From positions 351,644 to 415,643 of the forward strand of contig NZ_CP046212.1 in NCBI RefSeq assembly GCF_012570745.1: DNA of 64,000 bases, in the 5' to 3' direction. The first letter of the stretch is position 1, and every line of letters starts with the position of its first letter. Position numbers and translations under genes: made by a program. Positions 9,590 through 19,951 of this stretch are shown here, piece by piece. The notes beneath the pieces were generated by a model, which was not told the DNA's origin, ran no database searches, and saw nothing but the letters and a program-made list of their open reading frames with translations. Source of the stretch: Enterobacteriaceae endosymbiont of Donacia dentata (lineage in GTDB: Bacteria; Pseudomonadota; Gammaproteobacteria; Enterobacterales; Enterobacteriaceae).

Positions 9590-11140
9590 TTATTCTTTTA
9601 CAATATTTTTTAATGAAAAATCTCTTACACGAAATTTTAATAAAAATAGTATAAATATATACAATAAAAAAACTAATAAACAAATACTTGATAAACAAAA
9701 AATACGTATTTTAAAAGGAGATAAAATTAACCATTTTTCAGAAATTATTTTTGAAATAAATAATAACATTATACTTAAAAAAAGTGTAATTATAGTAATA
9801 CGAAAAAAAAAATTTAACCATCCTACTTCTGGTTTATATATATTTTTTTTAATTAATGTATTAAATAATAAAATAACATTTAAAAATGCTGCAAAACATA
9901 TAGATATAGAAAATCCTATATGATGTAAAAAAAATATAAATATAGGACTAATTATTTGGGTAATAATTAAAACAAATATAGCAATTTTAACAGGAGTTTT
10001 TACATCTTGTCTTGCATAAAATCCTATTGATAATACTTTAGCTATTATTAAAAAAATTAATCCTAGTGAATATATAATAATATTTTTTTGTGTCATTAAA
10101 ACATCAAAATATGTAAATTCTCCATATTGAAATAAAGCAATTAATAATGGTTTAGATAAAAAACCTAAAATTAATGAACTAGGAATTATTAATAAAAAAC
10201 ATAAACGTAATCCTATATCCATTAATTTATTATATTCTTTTTCTTTATTTTGTGTAAAAGCATCAGTTAATGCAGGTAATAATACTATAGTTAATGCTAT
10301 TCCAAACATACTTATAGGTAATTCCATTAAACGGTCTGCATAATAAATCCAAGTAATAGATCCTGTGATTAAAAAAGAAGAAAAAGCAGAATTAATTAAT
10401 AAAGATACTTGTACAGCAGTAACTCCAATAATAGCGGTACCCATTTTTTTTAAAACTCTTAATACACCTGAATCAAAAGTCTTAAAATTAGGTAATATTA
10501 ACATATTTAATTTTTTTAAATAAATTAATTGATAAAAAATTTGTAATAATCCTCCAATTATAACTGCCCATACTAAAATTAATATTGGAGGTTGTAAAAT
10601 TTTAGGAAATATTATTATTAGTAATATCATACTTAAATTTAATAAAACAGGAGTAAATGCTGGTACAAAAAAATTTTTCCAAATATTTAAAATTGAACTA
10701 GCTAATGATGATAAAGATATAAATAAAATATAAGGAAATGTCATTTTTAATATCTTAGATGTAAGTTTTAATTTAAAATCTGTATTTACAAATCCCGGAG
10801 CAATAATAGAAATAATTAAAGAAGAAAATATTATTCCAAAAAAAATTATTATAGAAAGTATTATTATTAACATACCTAATGTAGAGGCAATAAAATTTTT
10901 AGTATCTTTTTTACTTCTTTTATTTTTATATTCAGCTAATATAGGAGTAAATGCTTGAGAAAAAGCTCCTTCAGCAAATATACGCCTTAATAAATTAGGT
11001 AATTTAAATGCTATGAAAAAGGAATCACTATAAATTCCAGCACCAAAAACTTTTGCAATAAGACTATCTCTAATAAAACCTAATAATCTAGAAAATAACG
11101 TTATTATACTAACTGTAGTTAATGATTTTAATAAATTCAT
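9590..11140 (-). CDS. murJ: Lipid II flippase MurJ (MviN)
   Basis: MurJ moves the peptidoglycan precursor lipid II across the inner membrane. The 516-residue protein (E. coli 511) has about 14 hydrophobic segments and the conserved cationic cavity motifs near the N-terminus: RLLGFIRD and FKLPNLLRRIFAEGAFSQAF, which include the arginines and Asp needed in E. coli MurJ. The pattern of charged residues is intact, so the flippase is probably active. It is a single gene, leftward, 136 nt upstream of sufA and divergent from ribA. Together with MurI it supports a retained cell wall. Confidence 0.97.
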   Translation of the reverse strand: MNLLKSLTTVSIITLFSRLLGFIRDSLIAKVFGAGIYSDSFFIAFKLPNLLRRIFAEGAFSQAFTPILAEYKNKRSKKDTKNFIASTLGMLIIILSIIIFFGIIFSSLIISIIAPGFVNTDFKLKLTSKILKMTFPYILFISLSSLASSILNIWKNFFVPAFTPVLLNLSMILLIIIFPKILQPPILILVWAVIIGGLLQIFYQLIYLKKLNMLILPNFKTFDSGVLRVLKKMGTAIIGVTAVQVSLLINSAFSSFLITGSITWIYYADRLMELPISMFGIALTIVLLPALTDAFTQNKEKEYNKLMDIGLRLCFLLIIPSSLILGFLSKPLLIALFQYGEFTYFDVLMTQKNIIIYSLGLIFLIIAKVLSIGFYARQDVKTPVKIAIFVLIITQIISPIFIFFLHHIGFSISICFAAFLNVILLFNTLIKKNIYKPEVGWLNFFFRITIITLFLSIMLLFISKIISEKWLILSPFKIRIFCLSSICLLVFLLYIFILFLLKFRVRDFSLKNIVKE

Positions 11141-11289
11141 ATAATTCCTAAAAATAATAGTTTATTATATAAATAAATTATTTTTATAAAAAATTCAATA
11201 AAATAAAAATTTTTCTTACATAAATAATTATTTACAAATTATTTTTTTGAATTAAATATTAAAATATTTATTTTTATAGGTAAAATTAA

Positions 11290-11880
11290 ATGAATATAAA
11301 AGAAATATCTAGAGCAAAGCTTCCAACAAAATGGGGAGAATTTATTATAATAGGTTTTGAAGAAAAAAATACTAATAATAATCATATTGCTTTAGTATAT
11401 GGAATAAAAAAAATATATAAAAATTCAATTATTTTAACAAGAATTCATTCAGAATGTTTAACAGGAGATACTTTTTTTAGTTTACGTTGTGATTGTGGTT
11501 TACAATTAGAATCAGCATTAAAAAAAATTTCTAAGGAAAATTGTGGAATATTAATTTATCATAGACAGGAAGGAAGAAATATTGGTCTTTTAAATAAAAT
11601 TAAAGCATACAATTTACAAGATAAAGGATTAGATACTATAGAGGCAAATTATGAATTAGGTTTTAATTCAGATGAAAGAAATTTTATTTCTTGTATTAAT
11701 ATATTAAAAATATTAGGTATTTTAAATATTAAATTACTTACTAACAATCCTTATAAAATAAATATTTTAAAAAAAAATGGTATAAATGTTATATGTAGAA
11801 TACCACTAATTACTGGATATAATATTAAAAATTATAAATATTTAAAAACTAAAAAAATAAAATTGGGACATTTATTATAA
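11290..11880 (+). CDS. ribA: GTP cyclohydrolase II RibA
   Basis: RibA opens GTP to start riboflavin synthesis. The 196-residue protein matches E. coli RibA (196) along its length. It has zinc ligands Cys56, Cys67 and Cys69 in [16 protein letters not shown], the [11 protein letters not shown] motif that binds the nucleotide, and a [10 protein letters not shown] segment. The start ATG follows AGG about 9 nt upstream. It is the only riboflavin gene in the window. FMN and FAD are needed by the neighbouring Nuo complex, so it may serve the symbiont itself, the host, or both. It converges with sbcB across 9 nt. Confidence 0.97.
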   Translation: MNIKEISRAKLPTKWGEFIIIGFEEKNTNNNHIALVYGIKKIYKNSIILTRIHSECLTGDTFFSLRCDCGLQLESALKKISKENCGILIYHRQEGRNIGLLNKIKAYNLQDKGLDTIEANYELGFNSDERNFISCINILKILGILNIKLLTNNPYKINILKKNGINVICRIPLITGYNIKNYKYLKTKKIKLGHLL

Positions 11881-11889
11881 TAATATTTA

Positions 11890-13311
11890 TTAAAATTTGA
11901 AGAAATTTTTTATATATTTTAACAAATTTTTTAAAACTAAAATTTGTTTATTATAAAGTTCTTTTTGTAATAATTTTTTAATTTCATAATTATAATTATT
12001 AAAAAATTTTTTATTAAAAATATTTTTTATATATATATCCCATGTTTTTTTTTCTATTTTACTTAATGTAAATGGAAAATTTCTTGCTTTATATTTAAAT
12101 AATAATATATTAGCTCTTATATCTTTAAATATAAATTCATTTAAATTAATAATAGTTTTTTTTTTATTATGTATTTTTTTAAATTTAAATAAATCTTCAT
12201 TTGAAAAAAAATTTTTATATAATTGTTCATCAACATTATAAATATTTGTTTCTTCATTTTTTTGTTTAAAATTTAAAAAGATATATTTTATTATCTTTTT
12301 TATTTTAAAAAAATTTTTTTTTAAAATAAAAAAATTTTTTATATAAAATATAATTTTAAATTTTAAACGTTTAAGATCTTGTTTTTTTAAAATATTTACT
12401 GGAAGTAGTAAAGGAAATTTATTGAAATTAATAAGTTGTATGTACGAAAAAATATTTTTTTTATATATTTGTGTATTTTTTATAATTTGTAAAAAATCAT
12501 ATACATTATTTACTAAATTAAATGATATTAATATATTTTTATTTTTTGGATGCCAAAATAAAGGAGTAATACAACTTATATTATTATTTTTATTTTTATA
12601 AATACTACTAATATGAATAAAAATTTGAATTTTAGATAAATCTATTTTTTTTATTAATTTTTTTTTATTTCTATATTTTAAAAAATATTTATATAATAAT
12701 GGTTGTTTTTTTTTAATTAATTTAGTTATAGATATTGTAGTATAAACATCAGATAATGCATCATGAGCATTTTTACTATATAAATTTTTTATATTATTTA
12801 AACTAGCAATTTTTTCAAGATTAAATATTGGAATATTATTTTTTTTAGGCCAATTAATACCATCTGGTCTTAATACATAGCAGGCTCTGACTAAAGATAA
12901 TATATCCCAACGACTATTATTATTTTTCCAAAACCAACTATATGGATCATAAAAATTACGATAAAACAAAAATCTACTAAATTCATCATCAAAATTGATA
13001 TTATTATAACCTAAAATACAAGTATTAGGTAATGAAAAAATTTTATTAATATTACTAGCAAATTTACATTCTGTTTGACCTTTTAAATTTATTAAATCAA
13101 GACTAATATTATGAATAATCATAGATTTTGGATCAGGTAAGTAATCATTAGATAATTTACAATAAAGTATTATAGGTTTACCTATAATTTTTAAATTAAT
13201 ATTAGTACGTATACAAGCAAATTGAGCAATCCTATCTTTAATAGGATTTAATCCAAAAGTCTCATAATCATAAAATAAAAAATTGAATTCTGATTTTTTT
13301 TTTATTAACAT
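11890..13311 (-). CDS. sbcB: Exodeoxyribonuclease I (SbcB)
   Basis: ExoI degrades single-stranded DNA 3' to 5' and works in recombination and mismatch repair. The 473-residue protein (E. coli 475) has the DEDDh exonuclease residues: YDYETFG (Asp and Glu of motif I), NNINFDDEFSRF (motif II) and NAHDALSDV (His and Asp of motif III). The conserved LPVNILKKQDLKRL segment lies in the middle. The last 200 residues are Phe/Lys/Ile-rich and diverged, but the frame is uninterrupted. It converges with ribA and diverges from tRNA-Ser. Confidence 0.93.
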   Translation of the reverse strand: MLIKKKSEFNFLFYDYETFGLNPIKDRIAQFACIRTNINLKIIGKPIILYCKLSNDYLPDPKSMIIHNISLDLINLKGQTECKFASNINKIFSLPNTCILGYNNINFDDEFSRFLFYRNFYDPYSWFWKNNNSRWDILSLVRACYVLRPDGINWPKKNNIPIFNLEKIASLNNIKNLYSKNAHDALSDVYTTISITKLIKKKQPLLYKYFLKYRNKKKLIKKIDLSKIQIFIHISSIYKNKNNNISCITPLFWHPKNKNILISFNLVNNVYDFLQIIKNTQIYKKNIFSYIQLINFNKFPLLLPVNILKKQDLKRLKFKIIFYIKNFFILKKNFFKIKKIIKYIFLNFKQKNEETNIYNVDEQLYKNFFSNEDLFKFKKIHNKKKTIINLNEFIFKDIRANILLFKYKARNFPFTLSKIEKKTWDIYIKNIFNKKFFNNYNYEIKKLLQKELYNKQILVLKNLLKYIKNFFKF

Positions 13312-13367
13312 AGTATATAATATTATTATAATATTAAAATTATAACAATAATTATTATCTTAATTAT

Positions 13368-13452
13368 GGTGAGATGGCCGAGTGGTCTAAGGCGCATGCC
13401 TGGAAAGTATGTATATGGAAACGTATCAAGGGTTCGAATCCCTTTCTCACCA
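13368..13452 (+). tRNA. tRNA-Ser, anticodon GGA
   Basis: The sequence folds as a class II tRNA with a long variable arm. The acceptor stem GGTGAGA pairs with TCTCACC. The anticodon stem-loop holds GGA at 13402-13404 (anticodon loop CTGGAAA), which reads UCC/UCU serine codons. The variable stem has GTATATGG and ACGTATC as in E. coli tRNA-Ser(GGA). The T arm is GGGTTCGAATCCC. The 3' CCA is not encoded, because AAAA follows the acceptor stem. The discriminator position reads A, where enterobacterial tRNA-Ser has G73. It lies alone between sbcB and the dedA-family gene. Confidence 0.97.
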
Positions 13453-13519
13453 AAAAAATATGTTTGTTTTGTGTAAAATAATTAATATTAATTTTATTAT
13501 TATTATTTATGAGAGAAAT

Positions 13520-14080
13520 ATGTTAAATACAAATATAATTAAAATAATAAATCATTATGGTTATATAATTATATTATTAAGTTCTCTTATTGAATGGGAA
13601 ACTTTTATTGTTATTGCAGGTATGCTTGCTCATAAAAAAATTTTATTTTTAAATAAAATTTTATTTATTACTGTAATTGGATCAATTATAAGTAATCAAC
13701 TATTATTTTATATAGGTAAAAAATATAGTAAAAAATTTTTATTTTTTTTTAAAAATTATAGATATAAAATTCAAAAATATCATACTATTATTACTAAATA
13801 TCCATACATATTTATTATTACAAAATTTATTTATGGTTTTAGATTATTAAGTCCTATCATTATGGGTATTATTAAAATTTCTTATTTAAAATTTTTTTTG
13901 TTAAATATTACTGGTTCTATTATATGGACTATATTTTTTACTATAACTGGATATTTTTTTGGAGAAATTATTTTCAATTTTATTAAAAATTTTGCTAATT
14001 TTATTAAATATTTTATATATTTTTTTTTATTATTTATAATAATTAAATTTATATATAAAATTATAAAAAAATATTTTTGA
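13520..14080 (+). CDS. yohD: DedA-family membrane protein (YohD-like)
   Basis: DedA proteins are inner-membrane transporters. Several members have recently been linked to recycling of undecaprenyl phosphate or phospholipid scrambling. The frame is open from within the tRNA-Ser gene, so I chose the ATG at 13520 (186 residues), where homology begins (MLNTNIIKIINHYGY). Landmarks are SSLIEWET with the conserved acidic pair, the GxxxG-like ISNQLLFYIGKKY, and FIYGFRLLSPIIMG. The order and length fit E. coli YohD (192 residues) better than YqjA or YghB. Four or five hydrophobic segments are visible. It may serve lipid-carrier recycling for peptidoglycan synthesis, which is an inference only. It converges with nuoN. 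Confidence 0.85.
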   Translation: MLNTNIIKIINHYGYIIILLSSLIEWETFIVIAGMLAHKKILFLNKILFITVIGSIISNQLLFYIGKKYSKKFLFFFKNYRYKIQKYHTIITKYPYIFIITKFIYGFRLLSPIIMGIIKISYLKFFLLNITGSIIWTIFFTITGYFFGEIIFNFIKNFANFIKYFIYFFLLFIIIKFIYKIIKKYF

Positions 14081-14107
14081 TATATAAATTATATGTTTAA
14101 TTTTTTA

Positions 14108-15583
14108 TTAAATATATTTTTTAATAATTTGAATTATTAATTCAGGATAAAATCCTAAAAAAACAGTTATTATAGCTAAAAATAACATTAATTTTTTAAT
14201 AAAAATAAAAAAATTATTATTTTTAATTGTATCTAAATAAATATTTTTATTTATTTCAGATGGAATTAAATACATACTAATAATGATACGTAAATAATAA
14301 TATAATCCTATAGCACTTCCTAAAATAATAATACTAGTTAAATACCATAATTTAATTTTTATACTTAATATTATTAAATAAAATTTAGATATAAAACCAA
14401 TTGTAATTGGAATACCAGCTAAAGATAATAACATTATTGTTAATATAATAGTTAATGTAGGATCATACCAAAATAATCCACGATAATAATATATTTTATC
14501 TATATTTTTATCCTTAAGATTAAAACTTGATAATATACTCATAATTCCTAAAATACTAAAATTACTAATTATATAACTAATAATACATACACTCATCATT
14601 TCTAATGAAAATGTATGTGTGGCATATATTTGATTGTAAATTAAAATTACAAACATATATCCCATTTGAGCTATAGAAGAATAACCTAATATACGTTTAA
14701 TATTGTTTTTTGTAATAGCAGCCATGATATTACCAAATATTATTGATAATATTGATAATATAATTAATATTTTATAGAAAAAAAATCTATTATAGTTAAT
14801 TTGCGAAAAATATATTAAAAATTTTACTAAAAATACAAAAATAGCTGATTTACTAAATGTAGTTAAAAGAATTGTTACAGGCATTGATGAACCTTGATAT
14901 ACATCAGGAGTCCATAAATGAAAAGGTACTATTGATAATTTAAATCCTAAACTTATTAAAGTTAAAAATATTCCAATTAAAGATAAATATTTGATTAAGT
15001 ATATATTATTATAAGAATAATGATTAATTAAATAAATAAAATTTAAGTTACCATAATCTAAATAAATAAAAGATATTCCAAGTATTAAAAATGATGATGA
15101 TATAGTAGATAAAATCATATATTTAATACTGGCTTCTAATGAATATTTTGATTTAATATTATAACTTATCAAACCACATATAGGAATAGATATTAATTCA
15201 ATTCCCATTAACATGGTAATAAAATTATTTGCATTAATTAAAACCATACTTCCTATAGTTGATATTATTATTAATAAATAAAATTCGTCTTTATTACATT
15301 TTAAAAAAGATAACCAAATATATGATATTAAACAAATTAAAATATTATTAATTATTAATAAAATATTATAAAAAAATGAATAATTATCTTTAAAAAATAA
15401 ATAATTTTTTGAAAAATTAATATTTTTTGTATAAATAATAGATATTATTGTTAATATAAATCCTAAAATTGTAATAATTAAACTTGTGAAATTATCTCTT
15501 TTAATTGATATTTTTATTAATAAAATAATTGATAATAGAACCATAATAATAAATGGCATTAACAGTACTAGTAATTTAGTCAT
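14108..15583 (-). CDS. nuoN: NADH dehydrogenase I subunit N
   Basis: NuoN is one of three antiporter-like proton-pumping subunits in the membrane arm of complex I. The 491-residue protein (E. coli 485) has about 14 transmembrane segments. The conserved buried residues lie in LMGIELISIPICGL, with the glutamate and following helix, and in KLSIVPFHLWTPDVYQGSS with the pumping lysine. YSSIAQMGYMF is a typical antiporter-family motif. It is the last gene of the nuo cluster and ends 27 nt from the convergent dedA-family gene. Confidence 0.97.
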   Translation of the reverse strand: MTKLLVLLMPFIIMVLLSIILLIKISIKRDNFTSLIITILGFILTIISIIYTKNINFSKNYLFFKDNYSFFYNILLIINNILICLISYIWLSFLKCNKDEFYLLIIISTIGSMVLINANNFITMLMGIELISIPICGLISYNIKSKYSLEASIKYMILSTISSSFLILGISFIYLDYGNLNFIYLINHYSYNNIYLIKYLSLIGIFLTLISLGFKLSIVPFHLWTPDVYQGSSMPVTILLTTFSKSAIFVFLVKFLIYFSQINYNRFFFYKILIILSILSIIFGNIMAAITKNNIKRILGYSSIAQMGYMFVILIYNQIYATHTFSLEMMSVCIISYIISNFSILGIMSILSSFNLKDKNIDKIYYYRGLFWYDPTLTIILTIMLLSLAGIPITIGFISKFYLIILSIKIKLWYLTSIIILGSAIGLYYYLRIIISMYLIPSEINKNIYLDTIKNNNFFIFIKKLMLFLAIITVFLGFYPELIIQIIKKYI

Positions 15584-15643
15584 AAATAAATTCTATTTTT
15601 TAAATAAATTTTTTAAACTATAAAATAGTTTTCTTATTTGTAA

Positions 15644-17149
15644 TTAAATAATCCTATTAAATATACTATTAATAGTATTATTTGATATATTTAAAATAAG
15701 TTGTGGATAAAATCCTATAATTAATAATAAAATTATAAGTATGAAAAGAATAATTTTTTCTCTCAAAAATATGTCATGTGTTAAAATTAATATTTTAGTT
15801 TTAGGTCCATAAAAAATTTTTTGTATCATATTTAAGGAATAAATACTAGAAAATAATAAACTAAATGTTGCAATAGTAGCATAAATTGGATAATGATTAA
15901 AAATACCTAATAAAATTAAAAATTCTCCTATAAAATTTCCTGTTCCAGGAATACCAATACTTGCTAAAGCAAAAAATAAAAACGATCCTGGTAATATATT
16001 TAGATAATTCCATATACCTCCCATTAATTTAATATTTCTAGTTTTTAACCTTTCATATATTTGTCCACAAAGAATAAATTGAGCAGAAGCACAAATACCA
16101 TGAGATAACATTTGTATAATAACTCCTTGATAAGCTAATTTATTATTACTATAAATTCCTATTAAAATAAATCCCATATGAGATATAGAAGTATATGCTA
16201 TAATTTTTTTTATGTCAGTTTGTGTACAAGCCATTAAACATCCATAAAATATACCTATTATACCTAATGGTATAACAATAAAAGAAAATTTTGAAGATGA
16301 TATTGGAAATAATGGTAAAGTAAATCTTAATAAACCATAAGCTGCTGTTTTTAATAAAATACCTGCAAGATCTACAGATCCAGCTGTTGGTGCTTGACTA
16401 TGAGCATCTGGTAACCATCCATGAAATGGAATTATAGGCATTTTTATTGCAAAAGCAATAAAAAAAAATAACATTAATAAAAATTCTGTTTTTAAATTTA
16501 AATGATTATTTAATAAAATATTATAATCAAAAGTTAATTTTCCTGTTATTGTTTGATTTAAAAATACTAATGATAAAATTCCTAATAACATTAATAATCC
16601 ACTAGATTGTGTATAAATAAAAAATTTAGTAGCTGCTTTAATTCTACTATAACCTTTTTTTATATCTTGATGACCCCATAAAGATATTAAAAAATACATA
16701 GGTATTAACATAATTTCCCAAAATAAAAAAAATAAAAACATATCTATGGATAAAAATACACCAATTACACTACTTAAAATCCATAACAAATTTAAATGAA
16801 AAAATCCATGCCATTTTTTTATTTCATTCCAAGAACATAAAACTGCCATTATACCCAGTAATCCAGTAAGATTAATCATTAATAATGATAATCCATCTAT
16901 AGCTAGATGAAAATTTATACCAAAACGAGGAATCCAATTAAAAACAAATTCTGATATCCATAAAGAATGTAATAATATTTTTTGATTAAAATAATTTAAA
17001 TTTAAAATATATTCAAAAATTGATAAAATAAAAATAAAACTAATAGAAATTAAAGAAATCCAACGAGGTATTTTAAAGTTTATTTTTTCACTTTGCCAAC
17101 AAATAATACCACTAATAAAGGGAATTAATATTAACCATGGTAATAACAT
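15644..17149 (-). CDS. nuoM: NADH dehydrogenase I subunit M
   Basis: NuoM is the central antiporter-like proton-pumping subunit of complex I. The 501-residue protein (E. coli 509) contains the functionally important glutamate in FFLFWEIMLIPMYFL, the lysine in FAIKMPIIPFHGWLPDAHSQAPT, and YTSISHMGFILIG. About 14 hydrophobic segments are present. The start has an AGGAAA ribosome-binding site. It follows nuoL after 61 nt and precedes nuoN by 60 nt. Confidence 0.98.
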   Translation of the reverse strand: MLLPWLILIPFISGIICWQSEKINFKIPRWISLISISFIFILSIFEYILNLNYFNQKILLHSLWISEFVFNWIPRFGINFHLAIDGLSLLMINLTGLLGIMAVLCSWNEIKKWHGFFHLNLLWILSSVIGVFLSIDMFLFFLFWEIMLIPMYFLISLWGHQDIKKGYSRIKAATKFFIYTQSSGLLMLLGILSLVFLNQTITGKLTFDYNILLNNHLNLKTEFLLMLFFFIAFAIKMPIIPFHGWLPDAHSQAPTAGSVDLAGILLKTAAYGLLRFTLPLFPISSSKFSFIVIPLGIIGIFYGCLMACTQTDIKKIIAYTSISHMGFILIGIYSNNKLAYQGVIIQMLSHGICASAQFILCGQIYERLKTRNIKLMGGIWNYLNILPGSFLFFALASIGIPGTGNFIGEFLILLGIFNHYPIYATIATFSLLFSSIYSLNMIQKIFYGPKTKILILTHDIFLREKIILFILIILLLIIGFYPQLILNISNNTINSIFNRII

Positions 17150-17210
17150 AAATAAAATTTCCTAATTATATTTTTAATAATTTTATATATAAATTTAAAT
17201 TTTTAAAGTA

Positions 17211-19088
17211 TTAATAATATTTATGATTTAATATTATTAAATATACAAATATTAAAAATAATCCCAAATACATTAATGACATATACCAACGTATATATCC
17301 ATTTTCACTTATTAATAATATTTTCCCTATTTGATTTATTGTATTTATTACTAAAAAATTAATAAATTTTGAAATAGGATCATTTTTTATGATAGATAAT
17401 ATTTTTATAAAATTATTAACAAAAATTTTTTTATAAATAAAATCAATATAACATCCATTTAAAAAAAAATGGTTTATAAAAAAAAGTTTATTGAAATAAT
17501 TTTTATTAATTTTTTTAATAAAAATAATATTTTTACTATAAAACATATATAATAAGAAACTCATTATAGATATCATTATAGATATTATTTGTATAATAAA
17601 ATAATAATTGTGATTAATTAGTAATATTTTATTAGGTAGTAAAAAATTATTTTTTATAGGTAATAATTTTATTCCTATAAAACTTGACAATATACTTAAT
17701 ATAAGTAAAGGAAAATTATGTGTAAATTTATTATTACCATTTATGGTAGTAGGAATAGTATTATTTTTTTTATAACAAATAATATAAATCAGACGTATAG
17801 TATATAAAGAAGTAAGAAAACTACCTATTATACTAATAATAAATAATAAATTATGTTGTTTTATGATAATTTCATAAAGAATTTTTTCTTTGGTAAATCC
17901 ACTTATAGTTAAAAAAGGAAATGATAATAAAGATATTGAACCAAATAAAAAACAATAATATATAAAAGGAAGATGTTTTTTTATTTTTCCTATTTTTAAT
18001 ATATTTTGCTCTTTTTTATATGAAAAAATGATAGATGCAACACATAAAAATAGTAATGCTTTAAAAAAAGCATGAGAAATTACATGAAATAAGGTTGCAT
18101 GCCATGAATTAATACCTAATGCTAAAAACATATAACCAATTTGGCTCATAGTGGAATAAGCTAAAATACGTTTAATATTATTTTGTACTAATGCAGAACA
18201 ACCAGATAATAATATTGTTATTGAACCAATTATACTAATTAAAAATAGTATATTACTGTTCATCAAAAATAATATATTATTACGTAAAATTAAATAAATT
18301 CCGGCTGTTACCATAGTAGCAGCATGTATTAAAGCTGATACTGGAGTAGGTCCAACCATAGCATTTATCAACCAAGTATTTAAAGGAAATTGAGCAGATT
18401 TACCTATTGCACCTATAATTAACATTATAGATATTATTTTTAAATAATATGATTTATAATAAATATTAGATAATAAAATTAATGATGATATTTTAGAAAA
18501 ATTTAAAGTATGAAATATTTGAAATATTAAAAATATACCAATAATTAAAAAAATATCACTAAAACGAGTGATTAAAAATGTTTTAATAGCGGATAATCCA
18601 TTAAAAGTTTTTTCATGAAAAAAACCAATTAATAAATATGAACAAACACCAACTATTTCCCATCCAAAAAACATTAAAATAAAATTATCTGCCAAAATTA
18701 ATAATGCCATACTTGCAATAAATAAATTTGTATATGCAAAAAATTTAGAATATTCTTTTTCATTTTTCATATACCAAATAGAAAATATATGTATAAGAAA
18801 ACCTATCCATGTTGTAATAGATAACATAATTAAAGATAACATATCTAAATAAAGGCTTACATTAATATGTAAATTATCAATATTTAACATTTGCCATAAA
18901 AATTGTCTATATGACAAAAGATTTTTATTAAAAAAGATAAAACCTATAATTAACGTAATAATTGAACTTATTCCTATAAAACTTACTCCAATTATTGAAA
19001 TTTGAACTTTATTTAAATAATTTGAAAATAAAGACAGTATTAAAAAACTAATGAATGGCATTAAAATAATTAAAAAAAGGTATTTCAT
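17211..19088 (-). CDS. nuoL: NADH dehydrogenase I subunit L
   Basis: NuoL is the distal antiporter-like subunit of complex I, whose long lateral helix braces the membrane arm. The 625-residue protein (E. coli 613) has FFGWEIVGVCSYLLIGF with the key glutamate, GKSAQFPLNTWLINAMVGPTPVSALIHAATMV with the lysine and histidines, and YSTMSQIGYMFLALG. The C-terminal 150 residues are diverged and Asn/Phe-rich but still hydrophobic, in keeping with the lateral helix and anchor. Its ATG overlaps the stop of nuoK in an ATGA arrangement, so the two are translationally coupled. Confidence 0.98.
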   Translation of the reverse strand: MKYLFLIILMPFISFLILSLFSNYLNKVQISIIGVSFIGISSIITLIIGFIFFNKNLLSYRQFLWQMLNIDNLHINVSLYLDMLSLIMLSITTWIGFLIHIFSIWYMKNEKEYSKFFAYTNLFIASMALLILADNFILMFFGWEIVGVCSYLLIGFFHEKTFNGLSAIKTFLITRFSDIFLIIGIFLIFQIFHTLNFSKISSLILLSNIYYKSYYLKIISIMLIIGAIGKSAQFPLNTWLINAMVGPTPVSALIHAATMVTAGIYLILRNNILFLMNSNILFLISIIGSITILLSGCSALVQNNIKRILAYSTMSQIGYMFLALGINSWHATLFHVISHAFFKALLFLCVASIIFSYKKEQNILKIGKIKKHLPFIYYCFLFGSISLLSFPFLTISGFTKEKILYEIIIKQHNLLFIISIIGSFLTSLYTIRLIYIICYKKNNTIPTTINGNNKFTHNFPLLILSILSSFIGIKLLPIKNNFLLPNKILLINHNYYFIIQIISIMISIMSFLLYMFYSKNIIFIKKINKNYFNKLFFINHFFLNGCYIDFIYKKIFVNNFIKILSIIKNDPISKFINFLVINTINQIGKILLISENGYIRWYMSLMYLGLFLIFVYLIILNHKYY

Positions 19089-19387
19089 CCTTTCATCTCA
19101 CTAATTGAATCAATATTAATTGTATTATTATAATAATACAATTTTATTAATAAAATTAAACTTATACAAGTTTCTATAGCTGATATACTTATGGATAAAA
19201 TATACATAATTTCTCCTTCTGTTTGTTTCCAATAATTACCAGAAATTATACATGATAATGCAGCTATATTTAACATTATATCAGTAAAAATTAAAATATA
19301 TAACATATTACGTCTAATAATTGTTCCTATTAATCCAATAACAAATATTATAACTATAAATGTTAAAACATGATGTAAAGGTATCAT
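19085..19387 (-). CDS. nuoK: NADH dehydrogenase I subunit K
   Basis: NuoK is a small three-helix subunit of the complex I membrane arm that carries two conserved glutamates in its helices. The protein has exactly 100 residues, as in E. coli. It keeps one glutamate in SAIETCISLIL. The region corresponding to the first conserved glutamate reads LIFTDIMLNIAALS, so that position is Asp rather than Glu (E. coli FMLIGLEIMINASAL). This is a conservative change in a proton-path residue. It overlaps nuoL by 4 nt. Confidence 0.96.
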   Translation of the reverse strand: MIPLHHVLTFIVIIFVIGLIGTIIRRNMLYILIFTDIMLNIAALSCIISGNYWKQTEGEIMYILSISISAIETCISLILLIKLYYYNNTINIDSISEMKG

Positions 19388-19428
19388 TTTTTTTTCTTTT
19401 TATGTTTAAAAAATTTTTAGTAAAAATA

Positions 19429-19929
19429 TTAATTAATTTTTTGTTTTCCTATATGTAAAACAATAATTACACTAGATAATAATAAGATTGAAATTAATTC
19501 TATAATAATTTTATATTGTGTAAATAGATTTATACCTATATTTTTAATATCAAGAAAATTATATAGTATATATTTTGTATTATATAAATTTTTAAAAATA
19601 TAAAATGTAATTATTAAAAATAATAAAGTAAAAATTATAATAGTTATTATAAGTGGTAATTTTTTAATTAAGTAATATTTTTCTTCTAATTCAACTTTTT
19701 TATAATTTAATAACATTAAAACAAAAATAAATAGGATAATAATAGCTCCTGCATATATAATAATTTCTAGTGCTCCTGCAAAATAATCACCTAAAAGAAA
19801 AAATATACATGATATTGAAATTAATGAAATTAAAAAATATATTAATGTATAAATAGGATTAACACTTATAATTATAAAACATGTAAAAATTATTGATATA
19901 AATTCCAATATATAAAATATTTTTTCCAT
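19429..19929 (-). CDS. nuoJ: NADH dehydrogenase I subunit J
   Basis: NuoJ is a five-helix membrane subunit next to the quinone cavity in complex I. The 166-residue protein (E. coli 184) has the conserved segment GDYFAGALEIIIYAGAIIILFIFVLML, which includes the third helix with the family glutamate and the pi-bulge region. The reduction in size comes from a shorter C-terminus. The gene lies between nuoI (22 nt upstream) and nuoK (41 nt downstream). Confidence 0.96.
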   Translation of the reverse strand: MEKIFYILEFISIIFTCFIIISVNPIYTLIYFLISLISISCIFFLLGDYFAGALEIIIYAGAIIILFIFVLMLLNYKKVELEEKYYLIKKLPLIITIIIFTLLFLIITFYIFKNLYNTKYILYNFLDIKNIGINLFTQYKIIIELISILLLSSVIIVLHIGKQKIN

Positions 19930-19951
19930 AAAAACATACCTTTAATTTATA

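Noticed and set aside
13409-13519. Upstream extension of the DedA-family reading frame into the tRNA-Ser gene
   Set aside because: The extra codons overlap the 3' half of a well-folded tRNA, and homology to YohD begins only at the ATG at 13520.
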